Assembly: GCA_963813525.1 (NCBI GenBank)
Contig: CAWEZI010000005.1
Coordinates: 2,356,001-2,420,000 of the forward strand
Length of the DNA stretch: 64,000 nt
From: Bog-756 sp963813525
Lineage (GTDB): Bacteria; Actinomycetota; Acidimicrobiia; Acidimicrobiales; RAAP-2
Reading direction: 5' to 3'
Shown: in pieces, positions 46,363-55,140 of the stretch
Layout: each line of letters starts with the position of its first letter
Numbering within the stretch: the first letter of the stretch is position 1
Made by a program: the position numbers and the translations under genes
The notes under the pieces: model-generated
Told to the model about the DNA's origin: nothing
What the model saw: the letters and a program-made list of their open reading frames with translations, nothing else
The model's database searches: none

Positions 46363-47297
46363 GACGGGGGCCCCGACGTCCCGAAGGGGACCAGGGTGGC
46401 GGCCAACTGGGCCAGCGGGGTGGCGGTGGCATCCACCTGCTGGGACAGGGACAGACGGGTGGCGGGCGTAAGGGAGGCGTCGCTCACCCCGTCGGGGGGT
46501 CCCAACGCCGCCACGGCGGCCAGCAGTTGGGTGAAATGGTCGCCCACCGTCCGGGTCAGCGACGGCGCCACTATCCGGCACAGCGGTTCGATGTCCGAGA
46601 ATGCCTGGTCAGCGGCGTCCACGGTGGCGGCGATATCGACCGTGTCCCGATGTGAGTAGAGCTCTTCGCTGCCCGGGATGGCCGTCTCGTCCACCCAGCT
46701 CAACTCGTCGGCACCGGCCACGCCGATGGCCTCCGGATCGAGGACCTCCTTGGCCAGGAGGAACTCGGCCACCTGGGCCTGGGTGACCAGTCCGGAGGAC
46801 AGGTCGGCCAGCGCAGCGGGGTCGACCCCCGACGTTCCTGACCACAGATCCTGCTCGACGGCGTGCAGTCCTCCGAACGGCTGCCCGGCCGCCAGGCCGG
46901 TGGACAAGCCGTCCAATGCCGACGTGTTGATGGTGTTCCCGCTGTCCAGAACCCGGATGTGGTCGAAATCGGCCTGGGCGGTGAGGTCGTCCATCTTGGC
47001 TGTCGGGATCTGCCCGTTGGCGAGGGCCGTGCCCAGCCGCCCGACCACATCGACCAGGGCGACAGAATTGGAGGCGATGATGGTGCGGAAGGCCCGGGTG
47101 GCCGCCGCCGCGGCCACCCGTTCGCTCTGTGCATCGGACCGCAGAGCTGCCGCCGGGGTGGCCGACCGGGCTGACCGGTGGGTGACCGAGTCCACGGCCA
47201 GATGCTGGTCGACCCCGGACGCGCCGCAGGCGGCCACCAGGGAGGCGAGCAGGGCCAGGCCGGCGATGGTGCGCAGGGCGGCCACCGTGCCGGTCAT
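46359..47297 (-). CDS. efeO: EfeO-like imelysin-domain lipoprotein
   Basis: 312 residues with a lipoprotein signal (lipobox ending at Cys24, LASLVAAC). The imelysin/M75 fold is indicated by GLHAVEQDLW, which holds the HxxE iron-ligand motif, and by long helices. It lacks the N-terminal cupredoxin domain of E. coli EfeO. Expected to bind iron outside the membrane and pass it to a permease; no efeU permease gene is next to it. Operon with efeB. Confidence 0.85.
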   Translation of the reverse strand: MTGTVAALRTIAGLALLASLVAACGASGVDQHLAVDSVTHRSARSATPAAALRSDAQSERVAAAAATRAFRTIIASNSVALVDVVGRLGTALANGQIPTAKMDDLTAQADFDHIRVLDSGNTINTSALDGLSTGLAAGQPFGGLHAVEQDLWSGTSGVDPAALADLSSGLVTQAQVAEFLLAKEVLDPEAIGVAGADELSWVDETAIPGSEELYSHRDTVDIAATVDAADQAFSDIEPLCRIVAPSLTRTVGDHFTQLLAAVAALGPPDGVSDASLTPATRLSLSQQVDATATPLAQLAATLVPFGTSGPPS

Positions 47298-47538
47298 GTC
47301 CGACCCGCCGGTGCGCTCAGGAAACCGCCTGCCCGGCGCGCCGTCCCGTCCGCTGGGCGGGCCGGGCGACCCGGGGAGGAGATGATGAGCAGGGGCACAA
47401 TCAGGCCCCAGGGTAGGGGAACGCCGACCTCGATCCTCGGCGCCACCGGGCCCCGGTCACCCTTCGGCCCATCGAACGGGAGGGTTCCCGGACCACACCA
47501 CGGCCTGTTGGTGGCCGGGGTGGCCTGGCGACGGCCGG

Positions 47539-47544
47539 TACACT
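47539..47544 (+). promoter_or_regulatory. -10 element for leaderless TPR-gene mRNA
   Basis: TACACT followed by 8 nt and the ATG at 47553; no Shine-Dalgarno. It supports that start inside a long open frame. Confidence 0.5.
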
Positions 47545-47552
47545 CGCATGCC

Positions 47553-48959
47553 ATGCCCCCCCGAACACCCGGTAGTTCGCCGCGCCCGGCGAGATCCACC
47601 GGGTCGACCCGGTCATCAGGTTCGGGCCAGAAGCCCGCCGAGCGGGCCAAAGGTGGGCAAGGCGCAAGCAGGAAGCCCACCACCAGCAGGAAGCCCACCA
47701 CCAGCAGGAAGCCCACCGCCAGCAGGGCGGCAAAGGCGCACGCCACCGGCAGGGCAACCGGCAAACCGGTCGCCCGGAAGGCGCCGAGTACCAGGGGGCG
47801 ACCCCCCACCGATGGTGGCGCCCGTCGTGGCCGGCCGTTGAGTGGTGCCAGTTCCGGAGGCAAGGCCGCCGGCAGTGAGGGCTCAAGCCCGCCGCGCCGG
47901 GGAGCACCGAGCCTTGGGAGCACCAGACGCGGAGCGCCGTCGAGGCCGCGACCTGCGGGATCGCCGGCGCGGCGACCGTCCCGCTCGGAGGGAGCGGATC
48001 ATCGGGAGGGGTCAGGACCTCCCCGTTCGTCGGTGGTACGCAAGGGGTGGGGGAGCGTGGCCCGCCGGGGGGCCAGTCAAGTCCGCAATCCAATGGACCG
48101 CGGAGGTTCGGACGGGAGGGGCCAGGACCCTCTGGCCGGGCGGGGATCGAACCGGGCGGCCGAGGAATTCGTCCCCGAGCGATGGTCGTGTGCCGACGAC
48201 GACCGGGGGCGAGGCCCCACCGATCCGGAGGGGGGAGACCCGGCGGCCCGACCGGTCCGCCCGCCCGCCGAGCTGCCGCCCGACATCGCCAAGGAGCTGG
48301 CCACCGCGGCCGGTCCTCACTGGGGCGAACTGCGGGCCCGGATGACCGAGCGCATGGGGGCCGGAATCGGCGCCTACGAGCGTGGGCGCTACCGCGACGC
48401 GGCCCGCATCCTCAAGACGGTGGTCGATGCCATTCCCCGGGCCCCGTCAGCCCGCGAGCTCCTGGCCCTCAGCCAATACCACCAGGGTCATTGGAAGGCA
48501 GCCCTCCCCAATCTCGAGGCCTTCGCCACCCTTACCGGCTCCGTCGACCAGCACCCGGTGCGGATGGACTGCCAGCGGGCCCTGGGGCGGCACAAGCGGG
48601 TCGAGGCTCTGTTCGACGAGCTCCGTCAGGCCTCGCCCGATCCCGAGGTGCTGGCCGAGGGGCGCATGGTTCTGGCTGCCACCCGCGCCGACCAGGGAGA
48701 CCTGGCCGGGGCGGTGTCACTGCTGGTCGATGCCGGAGTGGGGCGCGCCGTCCGGAACCCGGCCGAACGGCACCTCCGGCAGTGGTACGTGCTGGCCGAC
48801 GTCATGGAGCGGTCCGGGGAACTGGCCCGGGCCCGCGAGCTCTTCGCCCGCATCGCCGACGCTGACCCGGACGCCTACGACGTGGCCGCCCGGCTCGACG
48901 CCCTCGGCTTGCCCACCGGGTCGCACCGTTCATCCAAGCGGTCTCGTGGTGGCCGGTAG
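47553..48959 (+). CDS. TPR protein with long basic disordered N-terminus
   Basis: 468 residues. The first about 240 are Arg/Lys/Ser/Pro/Gly-rich with RKPTTS repeats and no predicted fold. The C-terminal about 200 residues are helical repeats of tetratricopeptide type (MGAGIGAYERGRYRDAARI; RELLALSQYHQGHWKAALPN; LADVMERSGELARARELF). Likely a scaffold; function unknown. The stop codon TAG forms part of the -10 of the next gene. Confidence 0.75.
   Translation: MPPRTPGSSPRPARSTGSTRSSGSGQKPAERAKGGQGASRKPTTSRKPTTSRKPTASRAAKAHATGRATGKPVARKAPSTRGRPPTDGGARRGRPLSGASSGGKAAGSEGSSPPRRGAPSLGSTRRGAPSRPRPAGSPARRPSRSEGADHREGSGPPRSSVVRKGWGSVARRGASQVRNPMDRGGSDGRGQDPLAGRGSNRAAEEFVPERWSCADDDRGRGPTDPEGGDPAARPVRPPAELPPDIAKELATAAGPHWGELRARMTERMGAGIGAYERGRYRDAARILKTVVDAIPRAPSARELLALSQYHQGHWKAALPNLEAFATLTGSVDQHPVRMDCQRALGRHKRVEALFDELRQASPDPEVLAEGRMVLAATRADQGDLAGAVSLLVDAGVGRAVRNPAERHLRQWYVLADVMERSGELARARELFARIADADPDAYDVAARLDALGLPTGSHRSSKRSRGGR
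47668..47721 (+). repeat. 18-bp tandem repeat encoding RKPTTS units
   Basis: Three in-frame copies starting at 47668, 47686 and 47704; the first two identical, the third changed near its end (Thr to Ala). In the disordered N-terminus of the TPR protein. Confidence 0.85.
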
Positions 48960-48962
48960 GCT
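48957..48962 (+). promoter_or_regulatory. -10 element for leaderless fbaB mRNA
   Basis: TAGGCT followed by 8 nt and the ATG at 48971. Its first three bases are the stop codon of the preceding gene. Confidence 0.55.
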
Positions 48963-48970
48963 CGAGGCTC

Positions 48971-50020
48971 ATGGATCTCGAACAGATACTGGGGGACGAA
49001 GCGGAGTCGCTGCTCGGTCATGTGGCCAAGGCGTTCGGGGCCGAGCAGCTGATCCTGCCCGGACCCGACTACCTGGACCGTGTCATCGTCGAATCGGACC
49101 GGTCACCGGCTGTGCTGCGAAACCTGGGCACGTTGTACAACACCGGTCGTGTCGGCGGCACCGGCTATCTCTCGATTCTCCCGGTCGACCAGGGCATCGA
49201 GCACTCGGCGGCGGCCAGCTTCGCCAAAAACCCGGCGTACTTCGACCCGGCCAAGCTGTGCGATCTGGCCATCGCCGGCGATTGCAACGCCATCGCCACC
49301 ACGCTCGGCGGACTGGGCATCGTGTCGCGTCGTTACGCCCACAAGATCCCCTTCATCGTCAAGCTCAACCACAACGACTTCCTCAACTACCCCAATGCCT
49401 ACGACCAGATCATGTTCGCCAGCGTGACCCAAGCCTTCGACTTGGGGGCGGTCGGGGTGGGGGCCACCATCTACTTCGGCTCGGACGGAGCCGACCGCCA
49501 GATCGTCGAGGTGTCGCGGGCCTTTGCCGAGGCCCACCGTCTCGGCATGTTCACCGTGCTGTGGTGCTACCTGCGGAACCCGGCGTTCAAACAAGGGGAC
49601 ACCGACTACCACCTGTCGGCCGACCTCACCGGGCAGGCCAACCACCTGGGCGTGACCATCGAGGCGGACATCATCAAGCAGAAGCAGCCGGTGAACAACG
49701 GGGGCTACAACGCCCTCAAGTTCGGGATGACCGACCCACTGGTCTACAGCGAGCTCACCACCGACCATCCCATCGACCTCACCCGCTGGCAGGTGGTCAA
49801 CTGCTACGCCGGCCGGATCCCGCTCATCAACTCGGGCGGCGAGTCCAAAGGGGTGGACGACCTGGCCCAGGCCGTCCGCACCGCTGTCATCAACAAGAGG
49901 GCCGGCGGTGCCGGTCTCATCGTGGGGCGCAAGGCCTTCCAGCGCCCCACCGACGAGGGTGCCGCCCTCATTCATGCCGTACAAGACGTTTATCTCGACC
50001 CATCCGTGACCGTGGCCTGA
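48971..50020 (+). CDS. fbaB: Class I fructose-bisphosphate aldolase
   Basis: Cleaves fructose 1,6-bisphosphate (Schiff-base type). 349 residues and close to E. coli FbaB throughout: LYNTGRVGGTGYLSILPVDQ, IPFIVKLNHNDFLNYPN, SADLTGQANHLG, and INKRAGGAGLIVGRKAFQ. Complete. Confidence 0.95.
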   Translation: MDLEQILGDEAESLLGHVAKAFGAEQLILPGPDYLDRVIVESDRSPAVLRNLGTLYNTGRVGGTGYLSILPVDQGIEHSAAASFAKNPAYFDPAKLCDLAIAGDCNAIATTLGGLGIVSRRYAHKIPFIVKLNHNDFLNYPNAYDQIMFASVTQAFDLGAVGVGATIYFGSDGADRQIVEVSRAFAEAHRLGMFTVLWCYLRNPAFKQGDTDYHLSADLTGQANHLGVTIEADIIKQKQPVNNGGYNALKFGMTDPLVYSELTTDHPIDLTRWQVVNCYAGRIPLINSGGESKGVDDLAQAVRTAVINKRAGGAGLIVGRKAFQRPTDEGAALIHAVQDVYLDPSVTVA

Positions 50021-50037
50021 TTCAATAGCAGCCACGA

Positions 50038-50067
50038 CCAGCCGATGCCGTCCTGGCAACCGGCTGG
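50038..50067 (+). terminator. Two-part hairpin between fbaB and korA
   Basis: Outer stem CCAGCCG / CGGCTGG, inner stem TGCC / GGCA, followed directly by GGGGCTCCCC. Most likely the fbaB terminator; no U-run. Its GATG and GGCAACC pieces recall S-box (SAM riboswitch) elements, but the rest of that fold is not visible. Confidence 0.4.
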
Positions 50068-50114
50068 GGCTCCCCGAATGCACCTGTCAGCGCCCCGGAA
50101 TCGGAGGGCCGCGG

Positions 50115-50120
50115 TAGAAT
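50115..50120 (+). promoter_or_regulatory. Candidate -10 for korAB
   Basis: TAGAAT about 30 nt before the korA GTG; the leader would hold the GAAGAGGAG Shine-Dalgarno. No clear -35. Confidence 0.4.
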
Positions 50121-50149
50121 CGGGGGAAATCAGTACGAAGAGGAGTACG

Positions 50150-52114
50150 GTGTCCGACACCACGACCGAACCGAAATCCCCTCAGGTGCTGGACCGCGTG
50201 GTCATTCGGTTCGCCGGCGACTCGGGTGACGGCATGCAGCTGGCCGGTGACCGCTTCACCACCACATCGGCCCTGCTGGGGAACGACCTGGCTACCTTTC
50301 CCGATTTTCCGGCCGAGATCCGGGCGCCGGCGGGCACCCTGGCCGGCGTCTCCGCCTTTCAGGTCCACATCTCCGACCACGACATCTCGACGCCGGGTGA
50401 CTCGCCCAACGTGCTGGTGGCCATGAACCCGGCTGCCCTCAAGGCCAACATCGACGCCCTACCCAAGGGGGCCATCGTCATCGTCAACGTCGATGCCTTC
50501 GAGGAGCGCAATCTGGCCAAGGCCAACTACCCGGCCAACCCACTGGCCGACGGGTCGCTGTCGGCGTACACCGTGTACGAGGTGCCGATGACTTCGATCA
50601 CCGCCGAGGTGTGCAAGGAGGCCGGCGTCAAGCCGCGGGACGCCGAGCGGTCGAAGAACTTCTTCGCCCTCGGCCTGATCAGCTGGCTCTACACACGGCC
50701 CATCGACCAGACCCTGACCTGGATCGGCGAGAAGTACGCAGGGAAGCCGCTGGTGCTGGAAGCCAATCTCCGGGCGTGCAAGGCCGGCTTCCACTTCGGC
50801 GAGACCGCCGAGCTGTTCGAGTCGGCCTACGAGGTCAAGCCGGCCAAGCTCGAACCGGGTGAGTATGTCAACATCACCGGCAACACGGCCACCGCCTGGG
50901 GGCTCATCGCCGCGTCGGACCGCAGTGGGTTGCCGCTCTTCCTCGGGACCTACCCCATCACCCCGGCCTCGGACATCCTGCACGAGCTGTCCAAGCACAA
51001 GCAGTTCGGGGTGCGTACCTTTCAGGCCGAAGACGAGATATCAGGCATCGGGGCCGCCCTCGGGGCCGCCTTCGGCGGCGCCCTGGGGGTCACCACCACC
51101 TCCGGCCCGGGCATCGACCTCAAGTCGGAGACCATGGGATTGGCCATCAGTCTCGAGCTGCCCCTCCTGATCATCGACATCCAGCGCGGGGGACCATCCA
51201 CCGGTCTTCCCACCAAGACGGAACAGGCCGACCTGCTCCATGCCATGTACGGGCGTCACGGAGAGGCACCTCTCCCCATCGTGGCCGCCCGTACGCCGTC
51301 GCACTGTTTTGAGGCGGTGATCGAAGCGGCCCGGCTGGCCGTCAAGTACCGCACGCCGGTCATCCTGCTGTCGGACGGCTACCTGGCCAACGGGTCCGAG
51401 CCGTGGCGCCTGCCCGACCTCGACCAGCTCCCCGTCCTCGAACCGGCCTTCGCTACCGCCCCCAACCACACCGATCCCGACGGCACCCCGGTCTTCTGGC
51501 CCTACGTCCGCGACGAGGACACCCTGGCCCGGCCCTGGGCGCCGCCCGGGGTGGCCGGTCTCGAGCACCGCATAGGCGGCCTGGAGAAGGCCGACGGCTC
51601 GGGCAACGTGGCCTACGACGGCCCCAACCACGAGCGGATGACCCGGCTGCGGGCGGCCAAGATCGCCGGTATCGCCCACGACATCCCTCCCACCGACGTC
51701 GACGACGAAGAAGGGGCCGAGGTGCTGGTGGTGGGGTGGGGGTCCACCTACGGTGCCATCGCCGCCGGGGTGCAACGAGTCCGGGCCCGGGGCCACAAGG
51801 TGGCCCACGCCCACCTTGTCCACCTCAACCCCTTTCCGGCCGACTTGGGCGATGTGCTGCGCCGGTACCGGCGGGTCCTGGTGCCCGAGGTCAATCTGGG
51901 ACAGCTCAGTCGCCTGCTGCGGGCCGAGTACCTGGTGGACGCCATCCCCTTCACCCAGGTGCAGGGCATCCCGTTCCGGGCGGCGGCCATGGAGGTGGCC
52001 ATCCGGCAACAGATAGAAGGTCTGGAGGGGTCGCTCGACGAGGGCGCCGGTGACGGACCCACCTCGTCGGAGATGGTGGCACCCACCCCGACCGGCGGAA
52101 AGGCTCTCGACTGA
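50150..52114 (+). CDS. korA: 2-oxoacid:ferredoxin oxidoreductase, gamma-alpha fusion subunit (KorA)
   Basis: 654 residues. The gamma domain comes first (VVIRFAGDSGDGMQLAGDRF), then the pyruvate/2-oxoglutarate-binding alpha domain (YPITPASDILHELSKHK; TTSGPGIDLKSETMGLA; QRGGPSTGLPTKTEQ). With KorB it oxidises 2-oxoglutarate to succinyl-CoA and reduces ferredoxin, the usual TCA route in many actinobacteria. GTG start fits the AGGAG 6 nt upstream better than earlier in-frame starts. Confidence 0.92.
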   Translation: MSDTTTEPKSPQVLDRVVIRFAGDSGDGMQLAGDRFTTTSALLGNDLATFPDFPAEIRAPAGTLAGVSAFQVHISDHDISTPGDSPNVLVAMNPAALKANIDALPKGAIVIVNVDAFEERNLAKANYPANPLADGSLSAYTVYEVPMTSITAEVCKEAGVKPRDAERSKNFFALGLISWLYTRPIDQTLTWIGEKYAGKPLVLEANLRACKAGFHFGETAELFESAYEVKPAKLEPGEYVNITGNTATAWGLIAASDRSGLPLFLGTYPITPASDILHELSKHKQFGVRTFQAEDEISGIGAALGAAFGGALGVTTTSGPGIDLKSETMGLAISLELPLLIIDIQRGGPSTGLPTKTEQADLLHAMYGRHGEAPLPIVAARTPSHCFEAVIEAARLAVKYRTPVILLSDGYLANGSEPWRLPDLDQLPVLEPAFATAPNHTDPDGTPVFWPYVRDEDTLARPWAPPGVAGLEHRIGGLEKADGSGNVAYDGPNHERMTRLRAAKIAGIAHDIPPTDVDDEEGAEVLVVGWGSTYGAIAAGVQRVRARGHKVAHAHLVHLNPFPADLGDVLRRYRRVLVPEVNLGQLSRLLRAEYLVDAIPFTQVQGIPFRAAAMEVAIRQQIEGLEGSLDEGAGDGPTSSEMVAPTPTGGKALD

Positions 52115-53157
52115 TGACCGATCTGGCTGACGCCCCTACCCCCGACGCCGTTCCGGCCACCACCCGCAAGGACTGGTCCTCCGACCAGGAGGTGCGGTGG
52201 TGCCCGGGGTGCGGTGACTACTCGATTCTGGCTGCCGTCCAGATGCTCATGCCCGAGCTCGGCGTGCGGCGTGAGAACACAGTGTTCCTGTCGGGCATCG
52301 GGTGCGCGGCCCGCTTTCCCTACTACATGAACACGTACGGTCTGCACTCCATCCACGGCCGGGCGCCGGCCATTGCCACCGGCCTGGCCACCACCCGTCC
52401 CGACCTCGACGTCTGGGTGGTGACCGGCGACGGCGACGCCCTGTCGATCGGCGGCAACCATCTCATCCACTCCCTCCGCCGCAATGTGAACATCACCATT
52501 CTGCTGTTCAACAACCAGATCTACGGCCTGACCAAGGGTCAGTACTCGCCCACCTCGGAGATGGCCAAGGTCACCAAGTCGACCCCGTTCGGTTCACTCG
52601 AGCAGCCCTTCAACCCGTTGAGCCTGGCTCTCGGGGCCGAGGCCGGCTTTGTGGCCCGGACCCACGACATGGACCGCAAGCACATGATGGAGGTCTTCCG
52701 TCGGGCCCACGCCCACCGGGGTGCCTCCTTCGTGGAGATCTACCAGAACTGCAACGTCTTCAACGACGGTGCCTTCGAGCAGATCACCGGCAAGGACGTC
52801 CGGGCCGACATGTTGATCCCGTTGACCCACGGCGAGCCCATCCGTTTCGGGGCCGAGGGCGAGCACGGCGTGGTCCTGCAACGGGACGGCACCGTCGACG
52901 TGGTCGAGGTGGCCGATGTGGGCGAGGACCAGCTGCTGGTGCACGACGAGCACCGCGACAATCCGGGACTGGCCTTCCAGCTCAGCCGATTGTCCCGCGG
53001 GCCTTACGAACCGACGCCCATCGGTGTGTTCCGGGATGTGGACCGGCCCGAGTACGGCGTGGAGATGGCCCGACAGATCGACGAGGCCACCGCCCGACGT
53101 GGTCCGGGGGACCTGGCCTCGCTGCTCCGCTCCGGGTCGTCCTGGACGGTCTCCTAG
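52114..53157 (+). CDS. korB: 2-oxoacid:ferredoxin oxidoreductase, TPP-binding beta subunit (KorB)
   Basis: 347 residues. RWCPGCGDYSIL and the thiamine diphosphate motif GDGDALSIGGNHLIHS with LLFNNQIYGLTKGQ. Its partner KorA is immediately upstream (one-base overlap, TGATG). No ferredoxin gene is adjacent. Confidence 0.93.
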   Translation: MTDLADAPTPDAVPATTRKDWSSDQEVRWCPGCGDYSILAAVQMLMPELGVRRENTVFLSGIGCAARFPYYMNTYGLHSIHGRAPAIATGLATTRPDLDVWVVTGDGDALSIGGNHLIHSLRRNVNITILLFNNQIYGLTKGQYSPTSEMAKVTKSTPFGSLEQPFNPLSLALGAEAGFVARTHDMDRKHMMEVFRRAHAHRGASFVEIYQNCNVFNDGAFEQITGKDVRADMLIPLTHGEPIRFGAEGEHGVVLQRDGTVDVVEVADVGEDQLLVHDEHRDNPGLAFQLSRLSRGPYEPTPIGVFRDVDRPEYGVEMARQIDEATARRGPGDLASLLRSGSSWTVS

Positions 53158-53211
53158 GACGGCAACGGCTCCGCCCGCGGTGTTGGACGGGGCATGGGCC
53201 AGGTACCGGTG

Positions 53212-53763
53212 ATGGGAACCTTCGTGGCTCTGCTGCGCAGCATCAACGTCGGCGGGCGCAACCGGGTGGCCATGGGGGAGCTCCGGCGGCTGGCCACCTC
53301 CCTCGGTTTCCAGGATGTCACCACCTACCTGCAGAGCGGGAATCTGGTCTTCTCGGCTCCGGGCAGCCCGGCGTCGGTCGGCCGGGCCCTGCACGAGGGC
53401 CTGGTGGCCGAGCTGGCCGTGGACGTGCCCATCATCGTGCGGAGCCGTTCACAGATGGGTCGATTGCCCCGGACCAATCCGTTCACCGGCCGCCGGCCGG
53501 ATCCGAGTTCGCTGCATGTGACCTTTTTGGGCACGGTCCCCGACCGACAGGCGCGGGCCGACCTGGAGGCCCGGGCCGGACAGTGGGGCGCCGACCGGCT
53601 GGTGGTGGAGGGCGCCGAGGTCTACCTGTACTGCCCGGGCGGCTACGGCGCCACCAAGCTCCACAACGCCTATCTCGAACGCCACCTGGGCACGACGGCC
53701 ACCACCCGCAACTGGCGCACCGTGCTGGCGCTGGTGGAGGCCCTCGACGGCGTCGGCGGCTGA
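53212..53763 (+). CDS. DUF1697 family protein
   Basis: 183 residues with the family's N-terminus MGTFVALLRSINVGGRNRV, then TYLQSGNLVFSA and CPGGYGATKLHNAYLE. No known biochemical function. ATG 53194 would add six residues. Convergent with the propeller lipoprotein gene. Confidence 0.88.
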   Translation: MGTFVALLRSINVGGRNRVAMGELRRLATSLGFQDVTTYLQSGNLVFSAPGSPASVGRALHEGLVAELAVDVPIIVRSRSQMGRLPRTNPFTGRRPDPSSLHVTFLGTVPDRQARADLEARAGQWGADRLVVEGAEVYLYCPGGYGATKLHNAYLERHLGTTATTRNWRTVLALVEALDGVGG

Positions 53764-53788
53764 CCGGCTCAGCAGCTGAACGCTGATC

Positions 53789-55072
53789 TCAGTGGGCGCC
53801 CGGGCCGGCGTAGGTGGCGTAGTCCCCGTCGCTGTTCATGACCATGCAGAACTGGGCGCTGGGACACGAGACGAAGGTCCCGATGCCCGGATAGTCGGTG
53901 GCCCCCGGGAGGATCTGGATCGGCGGGCTCCAGGTACTGCCGTTCCACGACAGGACAGATCCGCCCTCGTCGGCCGCCACGCAGAAGGACGCCGTCGGGC
54001 AGGACAGCGAGTCCAGTCCGCCGTGGGGATCGACGGTCTGTTCGGTCGACCAGCCGGTCCCCGCCGACCGCAGGGCGAAACCGCTGCCGTTGACCACCAG
54101 GCACTGTCCCGGGGTGGGGCAGGAGATGGCCGTGGGATCCGAGGTCCCGGACACCAGCGAGGACGTCCAGGGGACCGCCTCCTCCGACCAGGTGGACCCG
54201 TTCCAGTCGAGGACGCTGGCGCCCACCACCGCCGTACAGGACGCGCTGTCCGGGCACGAGACTCCGACCCGACCCGGCTGATAGAGCGACACGTCCGAGG
54301 ATCCCCGACTTCCGGGCTCCCCGAACGACTGGGGAGTGAGCCACGTCCCGTTACGCACCATGGTGGCCTGCCCGGTGTTGTCCACGAAGGCACAGACCGA
54401 CGCGGTCGGACAGGACAGGGCGTCGAAGCGCGAGCCGGTCCCCCCGGGGTCCGGCTCGTCGGGGTTGGCCGGGAGACCGGGGGAGGCGGCCAGGGCCACC
54501 GGGGGCGACCAGGTGGTCCCGTCTCCGTAGCTCAGGTGACCGGAGCCGTCGACGATGACACAGGACGGCCCCGACGTGCAGGCGATGGCCGGAAGGACCG
54601 GCGCGGTCACGGTGCCGGTGGCCGGGGCCGGGTAGTAGACGACGGGATCCGACCACGCCGCACCGTCCCAGGCAACGGCGACGCCCGAGCCGGCGGTCAG
54701 GGAGCCGCCGCTCGCCCCACCGCCCACGGCCACGCAGAAGGTGTCGGAGATGCACGAGACCGAGGTGAAGCCACCCCCGGGCGGAAGGGCGGTGAGGGTG
54801 TTGCTCCACCCCGGCGCCTGCACGGCGGGGGCCGGCACCGTGGTGGGGACGGCGGAGGGCGGTCCGGTGGTGGTCGGCGACGGCGGTGCGGTGGTGGTCG
54901 GATCGGCCGACCTGGTCTTCGGGTACTGCGTGGTCCGTGTTTTCGTCCCGGCCGACGATGCCGGGGCCGAGCAGCCACAGCCCACCAGCAACAGGGCGAC
55001 GACAGCCATCCACGCAGCTCGTCGCCTGGGGCTGACCCACACCCATTTTCGAGACCGTCCCACCTGTGGCAT
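53789..55072 (-). CDS. Secreted lipoprotein with seven Cys-pair repeats (predicted beta-propeller)
   Basis: 427 residues. Lipobox ends at Cys32 (LLLVGC); a Thr/Pro-rich linker runs to about residue 80. Then seven repeats, each with a Cys pair spaced CxxxxxC (SCISDTFC, ACTSGPSC, SCPTASVC, SCPDSASC, SCPTPGQC, SCPTASFC, SCPSAQFC), followed by a Val-rich strand, a Gly turn and, in most repeats, GSTWS-like text. Seven repeats suggest a seven-bladed propeller with one disulfide per blade. Ligand unknown. TACCCT 12 nt before the ATG is a possible -10. Confidence 0.75.
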   Translation of the reverse strand: MPQVGRSRKWVWVSPRRRAAWMAVVALLLVGCGCSAPASSAGTKTRTTQYPKTRSADPTTTAPPSPTTTGPPSAVPTTVPAPAVQAPGWSNTLTALPPGGGFTSVSCISDTFCVAVGGGASGGSLTAGSGVAVAWDGAAWSDPVVYYPAPATGTVTAPVLPAIACTSGPSCVIVDGSGHLSYGDGTTWSPPVALAASPGLPANPDEPDPGGTGSRFDALSCPTASVCAFVDNTGQATMVRNGTWLTPQSFGEPGSRGSSDVSLYQPGRVGVSCPDSASCTAVVGASVLDWNGSTWSEEAVPWTSSLVSGTSDPTAISCPTPGQCLVVNGSGFALRSAGTGWSTEQTVDPHGGLDSLSCPTASFCVAADEGGSVLSWNGSTWSPPIQILPGATDYPGIGTFVSCPSAQFCMVMNSDGDYATYAGPGAH

Positions 55073-55140
55073 CGAGAAGTCCCAAGGGTACTCGTCCCCT
55101 CGGTGCGCATCGGGGTAATCGGTGCGCCGACGCGGGAGGC

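Noticed and set aside
47294..47923. Minus-strand frame upstream of efeO with hydrophobic LLVVGF repeats, considered as efeU
   Set aside because: The hydrophobic stretch is the antisense of the RKPTTS repeat; no REGxE motif of the FTR1/EfeU permease family.
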